A DNA stretch of 14,922 nt from Opitutia bacterium. Lineage in GTDB: Bacteria > Verrucomicrobiota > Verrucomicrobiae > Opitutales > UBA953. Position 1 is the first letter of the stretch, and each line of letters starts with the position of its first letter. The DNA lies in NCBI GenBank assembly GCA_947465345.1, contig CANHZL010000027.1:1-14922 (forward strand), read 5' to 3'. The position numbers and the translations under genes are program-made. The notes below the pieces were generated by a model that was not told where the DNA came from, made no database searches, and saw only the letters and a list, made by a program, of their open reading frames with translations. This document shows positions 12,776-14,922 of the stretch, one piece after another.

Positions 12776-13855
12776 ATGAGCAAGCCCCCCATCCGAGTCC
12801 TTTGCGTCGGCGCCGGCCACATGGGCCGTTCGCACGCCCTCGCTTACCATAAGCTTCCTGGTTTCCAGATCGTCGGCCTTGTCACTCGCTCGGCCGACTC
12901 GCGCGCCAAGCTGAACGCCGAACTCGGCGGCGGCTATGCGGAGTACGGCGATTTCCATGCCGCGCTCAAAGCCACCAAGCCCGACGCGGTTTCGATTTCG
13001 AGTTACCCAGATACGCATGCCGAATATGCCGTCGCTGCGCTCGAAGCCGGCTGCCATGTCTTCGTCGAGAAGCCCCTCGCCGTGACCGTCGCCGAGGCCG
13101 AGCAGATCGTCGCCAAAGCCAAGGAAGTGAAGCGCAAGGTCGTCATCGGCTACATCCTCCGTCATCACCCCGCCTGGACTCAGTTCATCAAGACCGTGCA
13201 GACGCTCGGCAAGCCGCTCGTCATGCGCATGAATCTCAACCAGCAGAGCTATGGCGACATGTGGAAGACGCATAAGTCGCTCCTGCAGACCTGCAGCCCG
13301 GTCGTCGATTGCGGCGTGCATTATGTCGACGTGATGTGCCTGATGACCGGTAGCCGCCCGGTCCGCGTGTCCGGCATCGGCGCCCGTCTGACCGAAGACA
13401 TGCCTGCGGGGCAGATCAATTACGGCCATCTTCAGGTGACCTTCGCCGACGGGTCCGTGGGTTGGTACGAGGCCGGCTGGGGTCCGATGATGTCCGAGGA
13501 GGCTTTCTTCGTGAAGGACGTGATCGGACCGAAGGGCTGCGTCTCCATCGTCGCCGGCAAGGCCGCGCAAGCCGGCAACTCGGCCGACGTCGATTCGCAC
13601 TCCGCCGCGCAGGCTTTGAAGGTGCATTCCTCGCAGCTCGGCGCCGACGGCAAGTTCACGAAGCCCGACGAGATCGTGCCGACCGACGCCGATCCCGGCC
13701 ATGACGGACTATGCGAGCGCGAACAGGCCTATTTCGAAAAAGCCATCCGCGAAGACCTTGACCTGACCGCGCACATGGATGACGCCGTCAATTCGATGCG
13801 CATTGTCGCTGCTGCCGACCAGTCGTTCCGCGAGGGACGCACGATTAATCTCTGA
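12776..13855 (+). CDS. Gfo/Idh/MocA family NAD(P)-dependent oxidoreductase
   Basis: 359 residues from ATG 12776. The N-terminal Rossmann domain begins 'IRVLCVGAGHMGRSHALAY' (6-24; G12-x-G14-x-x-G17 dinucleotide motif). The conserved 'VFVEKPLAV' lies at 95-103 (EKP 98-100), and the C-terminal substrate domain carries 'VVDCGVHYVDVMCLMTG' (176-192) with candidate catalytic D178 and H182. There is no signal peptide, so it is cytoplasmic, unlike the many Tat-exported members in this phylum. The family oxidises or reduces sugars, inositols and related carbonyl compounds; the substrate is not predictable here. The kinase gene starts 6 nt after its stop, so the two are almost certainly co-translated, and a common sugar or sugar-acid route is a fair inference. 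A ThuA-domain gene faces the pair across the terminator; ThuA and Gfo/Idh/MocA proteins are paired in the ThuAB disaccharide pathway. Confidence 0.92.
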   Translation: MSKPPIRVLCVGAGHMGRSHALAYHKLPGFQIVGLVTRSADSRAKLNAELGGGYAEYGDFHAALKATKPDAVSISSYPDTHAEYAVAALEAGCHVFVEKPLAVTVAEAEQIVAKAKEVKRKVVIGYILRHHPAWTQFIKTVQTLGKPLVMRMNLNQQSYGDMWKTHKSLLQTCSPVVDCGVHYVDVMCLMTGSRPVRVSGIGARLTEDMPAGQINYGHLQVTFADGSVGWYEAGWGPMMSEEAFFVKDVIGPKGCVSIVAGKAAQAGNSADVDSHSAAQALKVHSSQLGADGKFTKPDEIVPTDADPGHDGLCEREQAYFEKAIREDLDLTAHMDDAVNSMRIVAAADQSFREGRTINL

Positions 13856-13861
13856 ACGGCG

Positions 13862-14374
13862 ATGGCGCACCCGAACCTGGTCTTCATGGGCGTCTCCGGC
13901 TGCGGCAAGAGCACCGTCGCGGAGATGTACGCGCAGCGCACCGGGGCCACGCTGATCGAGGCGGATGGTTTCCATCCCCCGGAGAACATCGCGAAGATGA
14001 GCGCCGGCACGCCGCTGACCGACGCCGACCGCGCGGGCTGGCTGGCCGCGATGGCCGCGCGACTCGCCGAGGGCAAGGCCCGGGGTGAGGCGATGGTCGT
14101 CACCTGTTCCGCTTTGAAGAAGGCCTACCGCGACCGCCTGCGGGAAGGGGATGCGGAGCTGTTCTTCGTCTTCCTCGACGGCAGCCAGGAGCTGCTGCAG
14201 GCGCGACTCGACGCGCGCAAGGGACACTTCATGCCCCCCGGCCTGCTGGGCAGCCAGCTCGCCACGTTGGAGCGACCGAACCTTGCTTGCGAGAAGTGCC
14301 TGCACGTCAGCATCAGCCTTGCGCCTGAGCAGATCTGCGCGACGGTCGGCGTGGCGATGCGTCGCTTCGCCTGA
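13862..14374 (+). CDS. gntK: Gluconokinase (GntK/IdnK family)
   Basis: 170 residues, the usual family length. It phosphorylates gluconate to 6-phosphogluconate with ATP, feeding the pentose-phosphate or Entner-Doudoroff route. The P-loop is GVSGCGKST (10-18). The family signature 'ADGFHPPENIAKMSAGTPLTDADR' spans 34-57 (substrate site), 'CSALKKAYRDRLR' 82-94, and 'HFMPPGLLGSQLATLERP' 122-139. It is cytoplasmic. The start is 6 nt past the oxidoreductase stop with no own Shine-Dalgarno, so translational coupling is likely, and a strong terminator follows. A related sugar-acid kinase activity cannot be excluded, but the motifs match GntK closely. Confidence 0.92.
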   Translation: MAHPNLVFMGVSGCGKSTVAEMYAQRTGATLIEADGFHPPENIAKMSAGTPLTDADRAGWLAAMAARLAEGKARGEAMVVTCSALKKAYRDRLREGDAELFFVFLDGSQELLQARLDARKGHFMPPGLLGSQLATLERPNLACEKCLHVSISLAPEQICATVGVAMRRFA

Positions 14375-14380
14375 AAAGCA

Positions 14381-14409
14381 GAAGGCCCGCGCGATGGCGG
14401 GCCTTCGTT
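14381..14409. terminator. Strong bidirectional intrinsic terminator
   Basis: GAAGGCCCGC (14381-14390) and GCGGGCCTTC (14397-14406) form a perfect 10-bp stem with a 6-nt loop, followed by GTTT on the plus strand. On the minus strand the same stem is followed within a few bases by TTTT (complement of 14375-14378). It lies 6 bp after the gntK stop and 23 bp beyond the convergent ThuA-gene stop, so it can serve both. Confidence 0.85.
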
Positions 14410-14429
14410 TGCCGAGGTGAGCGAGAAGC

Positions 14430-14922
14430 TTACTTATTCCAGACTACCTTCGAAGGCTCGATGACGCTCGTCTTGTCGAGGGACGGGAAGCCTTCCGGAA
14501 TCGGCAACGTGACCTTGCCGGTCGCGGCCCACTCGGTGGAACGGGCGAGGATGGTCTGGAAGCCTACGCAATGCAGGGCGTCGAAGGTCGTGTCGCCGGT
14601 CCAGAGGTGACCCATCGAGGTGGTGACCACGCGGCCCTTGTTGAAGGGAGCGTACCAGACCATCGGTTCATGCATGTCGGTGCCGCCCGTTTCGGGCTTG
14701 GAGTAAGAGCTCGAGAGCACGTGCATGTGGTCGGCGCTGCCGCGCATGCGGCCGTAGAGTTCGTCCGTGGCGTGGAGCCATTCAGCCGGGATACCCTGCA
14801 TGATCGGGTGGGCGGCGTCGCGGGTCTTCAGGGTGAAGACGTGCTTCGAGCCATGGCCGGAACCGAAGCCCTTGGTCTGGATCTTCTCATCGGCGTCGAC
14901 GAGCGCGACGGCCTTGCCGGTC
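14430..14922 (-). CDS. ThuA-like (trehalose-utilisation) domain protein, C-terminal part
   Basis: The gene enters from the right edge and ends at TAA 14430-14432; 163 residues are visible and the N-terminus is missing. The frame is open across Met 14801 to the edge, and conserved sequence lies upstream of that Met, so it is internal. Visible motifs are 'GFGSGHGSKHVFTL', 'DAAHPIMQGIPAEWLHATDELYGRMR', 'HEPMVWYAPFNKGRVVTTSMGHLWTG' and 'CVGFQTILARSTEWAATGKVT'. These match the C-terminal half of PF06283, a glutamine-amidotransferase-like fold: HPI..G, DELY, then a parallel strand ending G-H-x-W and a terminal 'R..EWAATGKV' helix. ThuA works with the oxidoreductase ThuB on 3-keto-disaccharides in rhizobia; in this phylum such domains are widespread and mostly uncharacterised. 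A signal peptide cannot be judged. Confidence 0.88.
   Translation of the reverse strand, partial: TGKAVALVDADEKIQTKGFGSGHGSKHVFTLKTRDAAHPIMQGIPAEWLHATDELYGRMRGSADHMHVLSSSYSKPETGGTDMHEPMVWYAPFNKGRVVTTSMGHLWTGDTTFDALHCVGFQTILARSTEWAATGKVTLPIPEGFPSLDKTSVIEPSKVVWNK

Noticed and set aside
12713..13702. 329-codon minus-strand ORF opposite the oxidoreductase gene
   Set aside because: It lies opposite a gene with intact Gfo/Idh/MocA motifs. Its protein is His/Asp/Gly-rich without domain structure, typical of antisense reading in G+C-rich DNA.

Overview
The window (about 60% GC, 13 protein genes, gaps of at most about 100 bp) looks like a chromosomal segment of a member of the Verrucomicrobiota, possibly an Opitutae-like lineage. 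This is inferred from gene content: a beta-helix carbohydrate-active protein, a formylglycine sulfatase, a ThuA-like protein and a Gfo/Idh/MocA oxidoreductase, mixed with housekeeping genes for Tat export, prenyl synthesis and DapF, and weak Shine-Dalgarno sequences at most starts. I see no tRNA, rRNA, CRISPR array, insertion sequence or phage gene.

Layout. Positions 1-106 hold the C-terminus of an alpha/beta-hydrolase (+). It abuts, stop to stop, a large secreted right-handed beta-helix protein (107-2851, -), preceded on the same strand by a class I methyltransferase (2887-3600). Divergent from these is a DUF192 lipoprotein (3655-4158, +). From 11029 down to 4159 the minus strand carries dapF, then after a probable terminator a close-packed run: SNF2/SWIM helicase, tatC, an exported Cys4 protein, polyprenyl synthase and a 34-codon membrane peptide whose ATG overlaps the synthase stop. 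The + strand then carries a sulfatase, a Gfo/Idh/MocA oxidoreductase and a gluconate-kinase-family gene (11127-14374). These end at a strong bidirectional terminator facing a partial ThuA-domain gene (14430-14922, -).

Functional reading. Both ends look like carbohydrate scavenging: an esterase or hydrolase end, a beta-helix protein and a sulfatase outside the cytoplasm, and oxidoreductase, sugar-acid kinase and ThuA functions for the products. The middle is core physiology (cell-wall precursor and lysine synthesis, quinone or polyprenyl side chain, Tat export, chromatin or RNA-polymerase remodelling).

The most notable points are: a DapF homologue in which both catalytic cysteine positions are serine; a TatC with an enlarged first periplasmic region, Asp at a normally Glu position and a very acidic C-terminal tail; a tiny translationally coupled membrane protein; an exported protein with a DnaJ-like Cys4 motif; and two convergent gene pairs with zero bases between their stops. 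I found no clearly new multi-gene system. The serine DapF is the best candidate for new biochemistry.
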